Assembly: GCF_040892615.1 (NCBI RefSeq)
Contig: NZ_JBFRYC010000013.1
Location: 27,757 to 91,756, forward strand
Length of the DNA stretch: 64,000 bases
Reading direction: 5' to 3'
Source: Thioclava arctica
GTDB lineage: Bacteria; Pseudomonadota; Alphaproteobacteria; Rhodobacterales; Rhodobacteraceae
A model generated the notes under the pieces. It ran no database searches. It had not been told where the DNA came from and saw only the letters and a program-made list of their open reading frames with translations. Of this stretch, positions 24,877-33,769 are shown piece by piece (position 1 is the first letter of the stretch; each line of letters begins with the position of its first letter). The translations under genes were made by a program, and so were the position numbers.

Positions 24877-27150
24877 TTAGGGTTTGCGCGTGCGTTTGAC
24901 CTTGCGCGCAATGGCGCGCTTCTTTGATGCCCCGCGCGCAACCTTGCGCGGCGGGCGGGTGCCCGGTCGGCGGCCTTTGCGCTTGCCCGAGGGCATATCT
25001 TGCCCGTCGATGTCGAGCAGTTCCAGCATCAGCCCGCCGGTGATCGGCACGGCCTCGGCAAGGCGCACGGTGACGCGCAACCCCGGCGTGATCGTCAGCC
25101 CGGTTTCCGAGCCTACCAATTCCTGAGCGTCGCGGTCGTAATGGAAAAACTCGCGCCCGATCTCGCGGATCGGGATCAGCCCGTCGGCCCCTGTCTCATC
25201 GAGCCGCACGAAGGCGCCGAATTTCTGCACCCCCGCGATCCGGCCGGTAAATTCGCTGCCCACGCGCTCGCTGAGATAAGCAGCGAGGTAGCGATCCGTG
25301 GTGTCGCGTTCGGCTGCCATCGAGCGCCGCTCGGTGTCGGAAATCATCTTGGCGGTCTCTTCGAGATGCTCGATATCCGACGCGCTCAGCCCGTCTTTGC
25401 CCCAGCCATGCCCGGAGATCAGCGCGCGATGCACGATCAGGTCGGAATAGCGCCGGATCGGCGAGGTGAAATGCGCATACGATCGCAACGCGAGCCCGAA
25501 ATGCCCGTAATTCAGCGGGTGATAATAGGCCTGCGTCATTGAACGCAGCGTGGTCATATTGAGCAGTTCGTCAAATTCGCTGCCCTCGGATTGGCTGAGC
25601 AGATTGTTGAGATGCGAGGTCTTGAGCACCTGCCCCTTCGCCAGCGTAAAGCCAGACGCCTGCGCCACCTCGCGCAGAGCTTCGATCTTTTCGAGGCTGG
25701 GTTCTTCGTGCACGCGATACAGCAACGGGCGCTTGAGCCGTTCGAGTTCCTCGGCAGCTGCGACATTCGCCAGCACCATGAATTCCTCGATCAACTTATG
25801 CGCATCGAGGCGCTCCTTGAATTGGATCGAGGCGACTTTGCCATCTTCACCAATGACGATCTGGCGCTCGGGCAGTTCCAATTCCAGCGGCTGACGTTGC
25901 GCGCGCGCATGCAGCAGGGATTGATAGCAGGCATAGATCGGCGCGATCACGTCCTCGACCAGATCCTCGGTTTTCGCATCCGGCGTGCCGTCTTGCGCGG
26001 CCTGCACCTGCGCATATTCCAGCGAGGCCACCGAGCGGATCATGCCACGCGTGAAGCGATGGCTGATCTTGCGCCCGAAGGAGTCGATCTTCATCCGCAC
26101 GGCCAAAACCGCGCGATCCACGTTTTCGTGCAGCGAGCACAGATTGCCCGACAGGCTATCGGGCAGCATTGGCACCACGCGGTCGGGGAAATAGCTGGAA
26201 TTGCCGCGCTTGCGCGCCTCGCGATCCAGTTCCGATCCCGGCGTGACGTAATGGGCCACATCGGCAATCGCGACCCACAGTACATGCCCGCCGGCATTCT
26301 TGGGATCGTCATCGGGAATCGCCAGACAGGCATCGTCGCGGTCGCGCGCATCCGCTGGATCGATGGTAATGAAGGGCAGCTCGGTCAGATCCTCGCGCCC
26401 GTCCAGCGTGGCGGGCTTCGCCGCATCGGCCTCGGCCACGACGGCATCGGGGAAATCATCGGGGATGCCGTGCTGATGGATCGCAATCAGCGAAACGGCA
26501 CGCGGCGCGCCCGGATCACCCAACACTTCAATCACCCGCGCCTTGGGGAGCCCCATGCGTGCGCGCGGGCCGGTTTGTTCAGCCTCGACCAACTCGCCAT
26601 CCTTGGCACCCAGCGTCGCCGAAGCAGGCACCTGCCATTCATTCGCCAGCCCCTTGTCGATGGGCATGATCCGCCCACCCTCGGTCGATTTGCGAAACAC
26701 GCCGAGAATGCGATGGGCCGCCTCGCCGATCTTGCGAATGAGACGCGCTTGATAGCCATAGCTTTCGCCCTCAACCGGGGTCAGACGCCCGAGGATGCGA
26801 TCACCTTGCGCCAGCGCGGGTTCGCCCTCTTTGGGCACGAACAGGACAGCCGGGGCAGGCCCCTCGCCCGACCATTCGGCAGGCTCGGCCCATTGATCGC
26901 CCGACGCGTCCTCGGACAGCATCCGCAAAACGGTGACGGGTGGCAGGCTGTCGGGGTCGCGGACCTTGCGGCTGCGCGTCTCGATCAGCCCCTCGGCCTG
27001 CATCTCGCGCAGCATCCGCTTGAGCTCGATCTTGGCCTGTCCCGTCACGCCAAAGGCCCGCGCGATGTCACGCTTGCCACTTTGGCCGGGGTTGTCGTTC
27101 AGCCAATCGAGAATCTCTTGGCGCGAGGGTGTGGAGGCGGATTTGTTCAT
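24877..27150 (-). CDS. rnr: Ribonuclease R
   Basis: Processive 3'-5' exoribonuclease of the RNB family, able to degrade structured RNA. The 757-residue protein has an N-terminal helix-turn-helix-like segment, cold-shock-type domains, the RNB catalytic block FITIDPADARDRDDAC with its clustered aspartates, a C-terminal S1 domain (FTGRIAGVQKFGAFV) and a very basic tail, typical of RNase R rather than RNase II. Start set at ATG 27150; a start eight codons upstream is possible. Confidence 0.95.
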   Translation of the reverse strand: MNKSASTPSRQEILDWLNDNPGQSGKRDIARAFGVTGQAKIELKRMLREMQAEGLIETRSRKVRDPDSLPPVTVLRMLSEDASGDQWAEPAEWSGEGPAPAVLFVPKEGEPALAQGDRILGRLTPVEGESYGYQARLIRKIGEAAHRILGVFRKSTEGGRIMPIDKGLANEWQVPASATLGAKDGELVEAEQTGPRARMGLPKARVIEVLGDPGAPRAVSLIAIHQHGIPDDFPDAVVAEADAAKPATLDGREDLTELPFITIDPADARDRDDACLAIPDDDPKNAGGHVLWVAIADVAHYVTPGSELDREARKRGNSSYFPDRVVPMLPDSLSGNLCSLHENVDRAVLAVRMKIDSFGRKISHRFTRGMIRSVASLEYAQVQAAQDGTPDAKTEDLVEDVIAPIYACYQSLLHARAQRQPLELELPERQIVIGEDGKVASIQFKERLDAHKLIEEFMVLANVAAAEELERLKRPLLYRVHEEPSLEKIEALREVAQASGFTLAKGQVLKTSHLNNLLSQSEGSEFDELLNMTTLRSMTQAYYHPLNYGHFGLALRSYAHFTSPIRRYSDLIVHRALISGHGWGKDGLSASDIEHLEETAKMISDTERRSMAAERDTTDRYLAAYLSERVGSEFTGRIAGVQKFGAFVRLDETGADGLIPIREIGREFFHYDRDAQELVGSETGLTITPGLRVTVRLAEAVPITGGLMLELLDIDGQDMPSGKRKGRRPGTRPPRKVARGASKKRAIARKVKRTRKP

Positions 27151-27387
27151 GGCTCTGCCTAGCATGAGGCGCACGGGGCGTCACGCGGGGAAGTAGGGCT
27201 TTTCGCCCAAGCGCAAACAAAGGCCCGCTCAACGAGGTGCGTGATCGAATGACGGCGTTTGCGGGACGGCGCGGCAAACACGAATCTTCGGCCAATGCCC
27301 CCAGCGCCACACTGGCCCCGCCATCTAAACCAGGGGCACTCCAACAAGATCGATAGGCGTTGGCCCTATGGCCGACAAAGCGCCCTT

Positions 27388-28533
27388 TCAGGCAACAGCG
27401 GCATGTGGATAGGTTAAATCGCGTTTTTGAAACGACAGGATCGTTGGCTTAACGACGGTGCCGGAATCGACATTCACCGCCCGTCGAATGGTCTCGTTTT
27501 TCTGCCAAGCGGCGCGCCCGTCAACCATTGTTGGCAAGTGCACGACGAGCGCTGCCGAGATCGAGCGTGACGCACTTTCCCAAAGGTAGTTGGGGGTATG
27601 ATCGACGGCATAATAGTCAGAGGTTTCGACCCGGAACATCGGGCTCTTGAAGGTCGTCGGTTTGGCGAAATAGAACCCCATCCCCTCATCGCAGCTTACA
27701 TCCACGATCAGGCTGTGGGGTTTGAGGCAGGATTTCTCCGCCTCGGTTATGAAATCCAGCGGGTGATCTGGCTCTTGAAAAGTGCCGTTGACGATGATGT
27801 CTGATTGCGAAATCAGCTCGGTCAAGGGCTGCTCACTACCGTCATGTTCGACGATAATCATGCGTGCTTCATCGGCATTGCCCTCTCTGAGGCGGACGTA
27901 GTGACAATCCAGAACCTCTTCGCGCACTTCGTGATCGGGGCGTTGAATGCAGATTGTGATGTCTCTGAAACCGTGCGCCTTGAGCGCGTAGATCGCGCCT
28001 CGGCTGACCGCCCCAAAGCTGAAGATGATGCATTTGCGCTGATTGCCGTAGTGACCATCAATGCCCTTTAGGCTGAGCGCGTGCAAAATGGCGCAATAGC
28101 CTGCCATTTCGTTGTTCTTGTAAAACGTGTGCCGCCCGACTTGCCCGGAGGGGCCCCAGACGAACATATCCTCAAAAGCCACTAGGGTCAGCTTGCGGTC
28201 GATGGCCATCTGGGTGATCGCACGTTGTTGGGCGCAATGCGGGTAGCCCCAAAGTATGCCGCCTTCGCGAAGCTCTGAAAGATCGCTCAATGTCGGCTTG
28301 GCGATAATCACATTGCCAAGCTCTGCCAAAAGCGTGCTTCGTGGGGCGACGCCGCCCGATAGCGCCGCGAGGTCAGAATCTGACACACCAAAGGACGCGC
28401 CATAGCCTTCTTCGAAGACAAGCTTCTTGCGATAAGCCTCGCTCAGGCGCGACAGGTGGTCGGGATGAATGGGCACGCGGCGCTCATCTTGTTTGCGCGA
28501 TGTGGCGATGACGCCAAAGGTTAACTGGTTCAC
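27388..28533 (-). CDS. Alanine dehydrogenase/PNT-family oxidoreductase, carboxyethylornithine synthase-like
   Basis: A 381-residue NAD(P)-dependent enzyme. The N-terminus (VIATSRKQDERRVPIHPDHL) matches the alanine dehydrogenase/transhydrogenase fold with its substrate-binding Arg and Lys. The dinucleotide domain shows IIFSFGAVSRGAIYALKAHG, an unusual glycine pattern. The overall length and central HTFYKNNEMAGYCAILHAL recall N5-(carboxyethyl)-L-ornithine synthases, which reductively condense pyruvate with an amino acid. The true substrate is unknown. Translation appears to start at GTG 28533. It is monocistronic. Confidence 0.7.
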   Translation of the reverse strand: MNQLTFGVIATSRKQDERRVPIHPDHLSRLSEAYRKKLVFEEGYGASFGVSDSDLAALSGGVAPRSTLLAELGNVIIAKPTLSDLSELREGGILWGYPHCAQQRAITQMAIDRKLTLVAFEDMFVWGPSGQVGRHTFYKNNEMAGYCAILHALSLKGIDGHYGNQRKCIIFSFGAVSRGAIYALKAHGFRDITICIQRPDHEVREEVLDCHYVRLREGNADEARMIIVEHDGSEQPLTELISQSDIIVNGTFQEPDHPLDFITEAEKSCLKPHSLIVDVSCDEGMGFYFAKPTTFKSPMFRVETSDYYAVDHTPNYLWESASRSISAALVVHLPTMVDGRAAWQKNETIRRAVNVDSGTVVKPTILSFQKRDLTYPHAAVA

Positions 28534-29061
28534 ATAGAGTCCACTTCCGGGGGCTTGCCCCTGAATTCATTGTCGGTTTTGCGATGTCGAATTGAGCCAC
28601 TGACGCAGGAAGCTATCAGTGGGCAGCGCATCGGACCAAATCTGGCTCAGCGTCAAAACAGACGTAGAGCGATACATTCGACTTGGAACATTGGCTGTAG
28701 GATGTGGACACTACCTGATTGAGCAAGGATTCACTAGGGTTTGTAGAGATTCATCTCAAAGCCATCAGTGCCGCGAGACGGGTTCAGATTGCGCCATGCA
28801 TGCGAGACGTTGGAACACGATCCACGCTTGCTCGCCCGCGGCATCCTGCGGAACGCCACCGAGAAAGCGAACCCGTATTTCGATCACGATTGCCCACTTG
28901 CACGATTCAATCTGACAGTTTAAAGAACGCGTCGCATGAACCCAGTGGCATAGCTGGACGTGCGCCTCGTTCTTCGCTCGCGGGTTTGCGCTGAAAGCGC
29001 TTCAAAGCTAACGGGTTCGAGGCATGAGACTAAAAATAACAGGGCCAAATCGGCCCCGTAA
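28534..29061. other. Gap between the dehydrogenase gene and tRNA-Thr
   Basis: About 530 bases. One frame near 28,810-28,910 reads like a decayed coding fragment (GILRNATEKANPYFDHD) but has no start and no family I know. A GGGCC-AAAT-CGGCCC-like hairpin lies at 29,042-29,056 just before the tRNA; on the minus strand it is followed by a T-rich stretch and could be a terminator. The tRNA promoter is presumably in the last 60 bases. Confidence 0.35.
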
Positions 29062-29137
29062 GCCGCTGTAGCTCAGATGGTAGAGCACGTCATTCGTAAT
29101 GATGGGGTCGGGGGTTCGAGTCCCTTCAGCGGCACCA
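29062..29137 (+). tRNA. tRNA-Thr (anticodon CGU)
   Basis: A 76-base cloverleaf. The acceptor stem GCCGCTG pairs with CAGCGGC; D-stem GCTC/GAGC; anticodon stem CGTCA/TGATG around loop TTCGTAA with anticodon CGT (reads ACG, threonine); T-arm with TTCGAGT loop. Discriminator A and CCA are encoded. An integrase gene follows at 165 bases, so the gene is probably the attachment site of an island. Confidence 0.95.
29111..29137 (+). other. Probable attL: 3' end of tRNA-Thr used as integration site
   Basis: P4/tRNA-type tyrosine integrases usually recombine in the T-arm and acceptor 3' half of a tRNA gene and sit directly beside it, as the integrase does here. I looked for a second copy of this 3' end and did not find one in the window, so the partner site must lie outside or be lost. 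Confidence 0.35.
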
Positions 29138-29301
29138 CTTTCCTCTCCAAAATAATCCGAAGACATCCTAAAATCTTTTGTTTAAAAAGGTTTTAGCGAT
29201 GTGGGTTGTCCGATGCTGTTCGGCCCGGTCCGATAGAATTCCCTAAGTTTGGGGGCATTTGCGGGGGCATCGCGTCTGAAGCAGAAAGGCGATGCCCCCA
29301 G

Positions 29302-30498
29302 ATGGCCCTGACCGACACTCAGATTCGTAGACTGAAACCCAAGGACAAGCCCTATAAAGTTTTTGACTTCCAAGGGCTGTATGTGACGGTGGCCACTTCG
29401 GGTTCCCGCCTGTGGCATATGAAGTACCGGATAAATGGCCGCGAGAAGCGACTGGCCTTTGGCGCCTACCCGTCGATCTCTTTGGCGCAGGCAAGGAAGC
29501 TGCGTGACGATGCACGTGCGAGGCTTGCCGCCGGTGAAGATCCCGGTGAGGTTAAGAAAGAAGGCAAGCGCCAGAAGCTGCTTGTGCAGGATGCGACCTT
29601 CGCAAAGCTCGCAGAAGCCTACAAGGTGAAGGCCGAGAAGGAGGGACGTGCAGATGCCACCAAGGCCAAGACCGAATGGCTGTTGGGCATGGCAATTGAC
29701 GCTTTTGGCAATAAACCCATCGCGGAAGTAACCTCCCCAATGGTGCTTGCTTGCCTGAGAAAGGTAGAGGCAAAGGGGAACCATGAGACCGCCAAACGAC
29801 TGCGTGCAAAAATCGGCGCAGTTTTCCGCTATGCCATCGCTTCCGGCGTCGTTGAGCACGATCCTACCTTTGCTTTGCGAGATGCCCTTATCCGCCCCAA
29901 GGTCAAATCCCGATCTGCAATCACAAACTCCAAAGATCTTGGCGGCTTATTGCGTGCGATAGACGGTTTTCAGGGGCAGGTAACAACGCGGATCGCTTTG
30001 CGGTTGCTGGCCATCTTGGCGCAGCGGCCGGGCGAGCTTCGGCAGGCGAAATGGTCGGAGTTTGATCTGGAGAAGGCGATCTGGTTGATCCCTGCCGAGA
30101 GAATGAAGAGGCGTGTTCCGCATTCTGTGCCGCTGCCCGCGCAGGCTTTGGTCCTGCTGAATGACTTGAAGCGCATCACTGGAAATTGCATCTTCCTGTT
30201 CCCATCGCTCAGGTCGGTGATGCGGCCGATGAGTGAGAACACTTTGAACGGTGCGCTCCGGCGTCTGGGGTACGATGGCGATGAGATGACCGCGCATGGT
30301 TTCCGTGCAACATTCTCGACCCTAGCCAACGAAAGCGGGCTGTGGAACCCCGACGCCATTGAGCGTGCACTGGCCCATGTCGATGGCAACAAGATCCGCC
30401 GTATCTATGCTCGTGGTGAGTTCTGGGAAGAACGTGTCAGGCTGGCCGATTGGTGGGCTGGATATTTGGATGAGGTGGAGGCAGGATCACCCTCCTAG
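29302..30498 (+). CDS. P4-type tyrosine integrase
   Basis: A 398-residue site-specific recombinase. An N-terminal arm-binding domain (about residues 1-90, LTDTQIRRLKPKDKPYKV; GREKRLAFGAYPSISLAQAR) is typical of the tRNA-associated integrases with DUF4102. The catalytic domain shows the first Arg in AQRPGELRQAKW, His-x-x-Arg in AHGFRATFSTLANE and the nucleophile Tyr in NKIRRIYARGEF. Start at ATG 29302; the frame is open further upstream to 29206 but AAAGGCG before 29302 and family N-termini favour the shorter form. It ends in TAG. Confidence 0.93.
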   Translation: MALTDTQIRRLKPKDKPYKVFDFQGLYVTVATSGSRLWHMKYRINGREKRLAFGAYPSISLAQARKLRDDARARLAAGEDPGEVKKEGKRQKLLVQDATFAKLAEAYKVKAEKEGRADATKAKTEWLLGMAIDAFGNKPIAEVTSPMVLACLRKVEAKGNHETAKRLRAKIGAVFRYAIASGVVEHDPTFALRDALIRPKVKSRSAITNSKDLGGLLRAIDGFQGQVTTRIALRLLAILAQRPGELRQAKWSEFDLEKAIWLIPAERMKRRVPHSVPLPAQALVLLNDLKRITGNCIFLFPSLRSVMRPMSENTLNGALRRLGYDGDEMTAHGFRATFSTLANESGLWNPDAIERALAHVDGNKIRRIYARGEFWEERVRLADWWAGYLDEVEAGSPS

Positions 30499-30516
30499 CG
30501 GTAGAAGGGTTGTCGT

Positions 30517-31455
30517 ATGTCAAACGAACCGTCACGGGCGTACATTACAAAGAAGATCCTGCAACGTCGCTATGGCAGGCTCCTGAAGTGGAGAAAGCCT
30601 GTAGTGCATAACATCAGGGGGCCGTTCCATCCGGACGTCTTTGATGGCTTTGCTTTTGATGTGGCCCTCTCGATCCGGGTCTGTGAGGAAACATTGCAGG
30701 ACCTGACTGACGAAGAGTTTTTCGAGCGCTTCGACCTTAGAGGAGAGGTCAGCAATGAGACGCATATCTTGTCAGAACGCCTCACGCTCGCTGAGTTGAA
30801 AGCGGTGTTTCAGCAGGAACCCGTCTGGTTTGCGGGCGGCTTTGGCGTGGAGGGGCGCGAAGCCGATGTTCAGCATTGGGCACGAATGCAACGATGGTCT
30901 CTTGATGAAGCTGTCGCGCTTTCCATTGGATATGAACCCTATGGCGACCTGTTGGATGGGGCCGACGGGATGCCGGTTCAGAATGATGTTCTCGCCTACT
31001 ACTACAAAAGACGGGCCTTGATCGAAGACAACTTCGATTGGGGTGGCGAAGCTTCGCCTCGCAAGAACTGCGTGTCGGATGTGGTGCGTTGGTTTGATCA
31101 GGTTGTACTGGACGTGCCGCAGCAGCTTTTGGCCGCCGCTGACAAGTACCATGCTCTCGGCATTGGAAAGAAATCAAAGCTGGGCTGCTCAAGTTCTGCT
31201 GACGACAAACCGCTAGACCCTAGGGAAAGGTCCACCATGCTGAAGATGATAATCGCCTTGGCCATGAAAGGGTACGGTTATGATCCCAGCGCAGAGCGCA
31301 GCCCAACTCCGACCGAGATCGAATCAGAAATGAATCTTCTTGGTCTGGGCATCAACCTGGACACCATCAGAAAGCATCTCAGGAGTGGAGCAACCCTGCT
31401 CGATGATGAGGTATTTGACAATGTTAGACCCTCTGAACGGATTAAGAAGGAATAG
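30517..31455 (+). CDS. Island-borne protein of unknown function
   Basis: A 312-residue soluble protein that follows the integrase by 18 bases, so probably co-transcribed. No domain recognised. The centre contains WSLDEAVALSIGYEP. The C-terminal 80 residues (LKMIIALAMKGYGYDP, then PTEIESEMNLLGLGINLDTIRKHL) resemble the short C-terminal domain shared by several mobile-element proteins of alphaproteobacteria, with a helix-turn-helix look. It may be an accessory of the element, but this is inference. It ends in TAG. Confidence 0.7.
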   Translation: MSNEPSRAYITKKILQRRYGRLLKWRKPVVHNIRGPFHPDVFDGFAFDVALSIRVCEETLQDLTDEEFFERFDLRGEVSNETHILSERLTLAELKAVFQQEPVWFAGGFGVEGREADVQHWARMQRWSLDEAVALSIGYEPYGDLLDGADGMPVQNDVLAYYYKRRALIEDNFDWGGEASPRKNCVSDVVRWFDQVVLDVPQQLLAAADKYHALGIGKKSKLGCSSSADDKPLDPRERSTMLKMIIALAMKGYGYDPSAERSPTPTEIESEMNLLGLGINLDTIRKHLRSGATLLDDEVFDNVRPSERIKKE

Positions 31456-31581
31456 GACCTGCATTAAGACGGAATAAGTCCGGTCAGATCCCTATTCGGT
31501 TCGCGAAAATACTGTTCGCCCACAGACTTGGTAGGACTTGGCAGCATCACCTCAGACGCAATCGCTATGAGGTGCACCTAA

Positions 31582-31794
31582 ATGCCCAACCCATCGTTTC
31601 CTCGGACAGGCTTTGTCCGCTTGTCGTCCATCCTTGCACCTGCAGGCCCGATCCCCGTTTCCAAATCGACTTGGTGGCAGGGTGTGAAAGATGGTCGCTT
31701 CCCCAAACCGCATAAGCTCGGTCCGCGCACCACTGTCTGGAAGGCAGAGGACATCCGAGCCTTGTTCGAGGTTGAGGATGCTGCAGATGTATAA
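31582..31794 (+). CDS. AlpA-family regulator/excisionase
   Basis: A 70-residue MerR-like winged-helix protein. GFVRLSSILAP followed by VSKSTWWQGVKDGRFPKPHKLGPRTTVWKAEDIRALF is the AlpA pattern. AlpA proteins activate integrase/excisionase genes of cryptic prophages and islands or act as directionality factors. The downstream HTH gene overlaps its 3' end, so they are coupled. Confidence 0.85.
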   Translation: MPNPSFPRTGFVRLSSILAPAGPIPVSKSTWWQGVKDGRFPKPHKLGPRTTVWKAEDIRALFEVEDAADV

Positions 31795-32197
31795 GTATCC
31801 GAACGCTAAGAAGATCAAAGCTGCGCGCAGCTACAGCATCCCTGAAGTGGCAGAGGTGTTAGGATGTTCCGCCCGCACCGTCCGCAACTGGGCAGGGATG
31901 GGCCTGCGCGTTTTGAGCGACCATCGCCCCTTTCTGATCGTCGGCGACGACCTGAAAACTTTCCTGGCGGATCAAAGCAAAAGCAAGAAGGTCAAGCTTG
32001 GCCCGAACGAGTTGTTCTGCCTGTCCTGCAAGGCCCCGCGCCAGCCGATGGGCATGATGGCCGATGAGGTCACGCAGAGTGCTACAATCTCGCGCCTTGT
32101 AGGCCTTTGCGAGGTCTGCGGCGGCACCTGCAACCGCATGATTAGCGCCCACGCCCTTCCTGAGTTTGCTCGCATCTTCGACATCGCCAGCAAGTAG
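31787..32197 (+). CDS. Helix-turn-helix protein with zinc-ribbon cysteines
   Basis: A 136-residue DNA-binding protein. The N-terminal HTH is seen as SYSIPEVAEVLGCSARTVRNWAGMG, MerR/excisionase-like. The second half has two CxxC pairs (FCLSCKAPRQ and LCEVCGGTCNRM) that could bind zinc. It overlaps the alpA stop and precedes a second tyrosine recombinase by 65 bases, which suggests it is that recombinase's DNA-binding partner. An alternative start at ATG 31778 adds three residues. Ends in TAG. Confidence 0.75.
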   Translation: MYKYPNAKKIKAARSYSIPEVAEVLGCSARTVRNWAGMGLRVLSDHRPFLIVGDDLKTFLADQSKSKKVKLGPNELFCLSCKAPRQPMGMMADEVTQSATISRLVGLCEVCGGTCNRMISAHALPEFARIFDIASK

Positions 32198-32261
32198 GCT
32201 CTGACGGCCTAAAGGATACATCGAAACCTAATTGCAGTTGTCACTTCAGAAGGGGCATCCA

Positions 32262-33281
32262 ATGACACGCAAAATCCACGAAGAAAACGAACGCATCAAG
32301 CGCCGCTATCTCACCTTTCTGCGCGAGGCGAAGCGGGCGGATCATGCGACCGTCGGCAAGGCGGCAGACGCTATCCTAAGGTTCGAGCGGAGCACCGGCT
32401 TCAAGCCTTTCAAGCGGTTCCATATCGATCAGGCGACCAATTTCAAACGCCAGCTTGAGGCCGACGTCAACAGCCGCACGGGCAAACCTTTGTCGAAGGC
32501 AACCATTGACGGAACCTTGCGCCTTGTGAAGGCCTTTGTTCAATGGCTTGCCTGTCAGCCGGGATACAAGTCCCGCATCAGCTACGCCGATGCCGAATAC
32601 TTCAACCTGAACCGTAAGGATTCACGTATCGCCCACACTGACAGGGACACGCCTTACCCGACCATAGAGCAGTGCCGCCATGCTTTCGCGCTGATGCCCA
32701 ACGGAACGCAAATCGAGAAGCGCGACCGGGCGATCTTTGCCTTCTTGATGCTCACCGGCGCGCGCGATGGGGCCATTGCGTCGGCGCGGCTCAAACGGAT
32801 CAATCTGGTCGATGCTTGTTTCTATCAGGATGCCCGTGATGTGAAGACCAAATTTGCCAAGACATTCACCACCTGGTTCCTCCCAGTCGATGCAGCCTAT
32901 CTCGACTGCCTCACCGAATGGATCACGTATCTGCGGCAGGTCCGTTTGTTCGGGTATGAGGACGCTCTGTTCCCCAAACCCGAACAGGGTCTAGTCGACG
33001 GTTGCTTCGCCACAATTGGCCTCATGCGCGAGCCCTACAGCAACGCCAGCAAGGTCCGCGAGGTCATCAAGGGCGCCTTCATCAACGCTGGTCTTCCCCC
33101 GTTCGCACCGCACAGCTTCCGCAAGACGCTGGTGAAATACGGCGACCAGATCTGTAACACGCGGGAGCAGTTCAAGGCATGGTCGCAGAACCTTGGCCAC
33201 GACTCCGTCGTCACTACGATTAGCGCCTACTGCCCCGTGTCCAACGAGCGACAGGCGGAACTGATCCGCAACATGGGCTAA
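32262..33281 (+). CDS. Second tyrosine recombinase of the island
   Basis: A 339-residue recombinase unrelated in its N-terminus to the P4-type integrase. A SAM-like core-binding domain (about residues 1-120) is followed by a catalytic domain with Arg in LTGARDGAIASAR, HSFR in FAPHSFRKTLVKYG, LGHDS, and Tyr in ISAYCPVS. All key residues appear intact, so it is probably active. Start at ATG 32262 with AAGGGGC upstream. With the AlpA and HTH/zinc-ribbon genes it forms a compact three-gene module. Confidence 0.88.
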   Translation: MTRKIHEENERIKRRYLTFLREAKRADHATVGKAADAILRFERSTGFKPFKRFHIDQATNFKRQLEADVNSRTGKPLSKATIDGTLRLVKAFVQWLACQPGYKSRISYADAEYFNLNRKDSRIAHTDRDTPYPTIEQCRHAFALMPNGTQIEKRDRAIFAFLMLTGARDGAIASARLKRINLVDACFYQDARDVKTKFAKTFTTWFLPVDAAYLDCLTEWITYLRQVRLFGYEDALFPKPEQGLVDGCFATIGLMREPYSNASKVREVIKGAFINAGLPPFAPHSFRKTLVKYGDQICNTREQFKAWSQNLGHDSVVTTISAYCPVSNERQAELIRNMG

Positions 33282-33358
33282 GGCCGACAGGCCTTGCCCA
33301 ACCCCAAGCCTTGTAGGAAAATGCTTTCAAACCCGGACAAAGATCCCCGTGGCGCTCG

Positions 33359-33512
33359 ACTGAACGCTTACCCTGAATTCGGCCATAGCTCGCACCTGCA
33401 TGCTGGACGTGTGATGAATGATAGTGTTGAAGCTATGATCATCCACCAACGCCTGCAAACTGATGAAGCCACCTTTTCTGCTTCGCTGCGGCGCTTTTCT
33501 GAGAGTTATCAG
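33359..33512 (+). repeat. Long direct repeat, copy 1
   Basis: About 154 bases that match 38,967-39,122 at roughly 88 % by eye, in the same orientation and 5.6 kb apart. Both copies include the stretch TGAACGCTTACCCTGAATTC and end in GTTATCAG. In copy 2 the repeat merges into the start of the mscS gene; here it runs into insertion sequence debris. Confidence 0.85.
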
Positions 33513-33540
33513 ACTGGAGCGCCCCCATTGGGTGGTCCAG

Positions 33541-33717
33541 TTTGAATGTTAGTGCATGCGCCTCAAAAACCGTCAACGCGGTCTTGGCTTTGCTTATCCA
33601 GCGAAGAAGTCGCTTTAGCCTAGGCTGATCGTTGTTGAAAATCTGGCGCTGCCTCCCAGACAGCCAATATGCATCTAGAGTTGCCTTCGAAACATCTATC
33701 CCAACCGTATCTTGCAT
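33541..33717 (-). pseudogene. IS110-family transposase, N-terminal fragment
   Basis: The first 60 or so residues of a DEDD transposase: MQDTVGIDVSKATLDAYWLS with the first catalytic Asp, and TALTVFEA where the family has VFEATG. AAAGGAAAAA precedes the ATG at 33717. The frame then runs into the IS3-type end, so at least 80 % of the gene is missing. Confidence 0.7.
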
Positions 33718-33769
33718 GATTTTTCCTTTACCTATTCTTGTCATACGGGCCTTGCGCCCAAGTATCCGT

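Noticed and set aside
25591..27162. A 523-codon open frame antisense to rnr
   Set aside because: It is a GC-rich shadow of the RNase R gene, with no ribosome site and low-complexity Arg/His/Gln composition. Similar shadows lie opposite the cyd, pckA, phospholipase D and SLC13 genes.
27175..27387. A small gene or RNA between rnr and the dehydrogenase gene
   Set aside because: Open frames lack ribosome sites, and I could not fold a tRNA or recognise a riboswitch.
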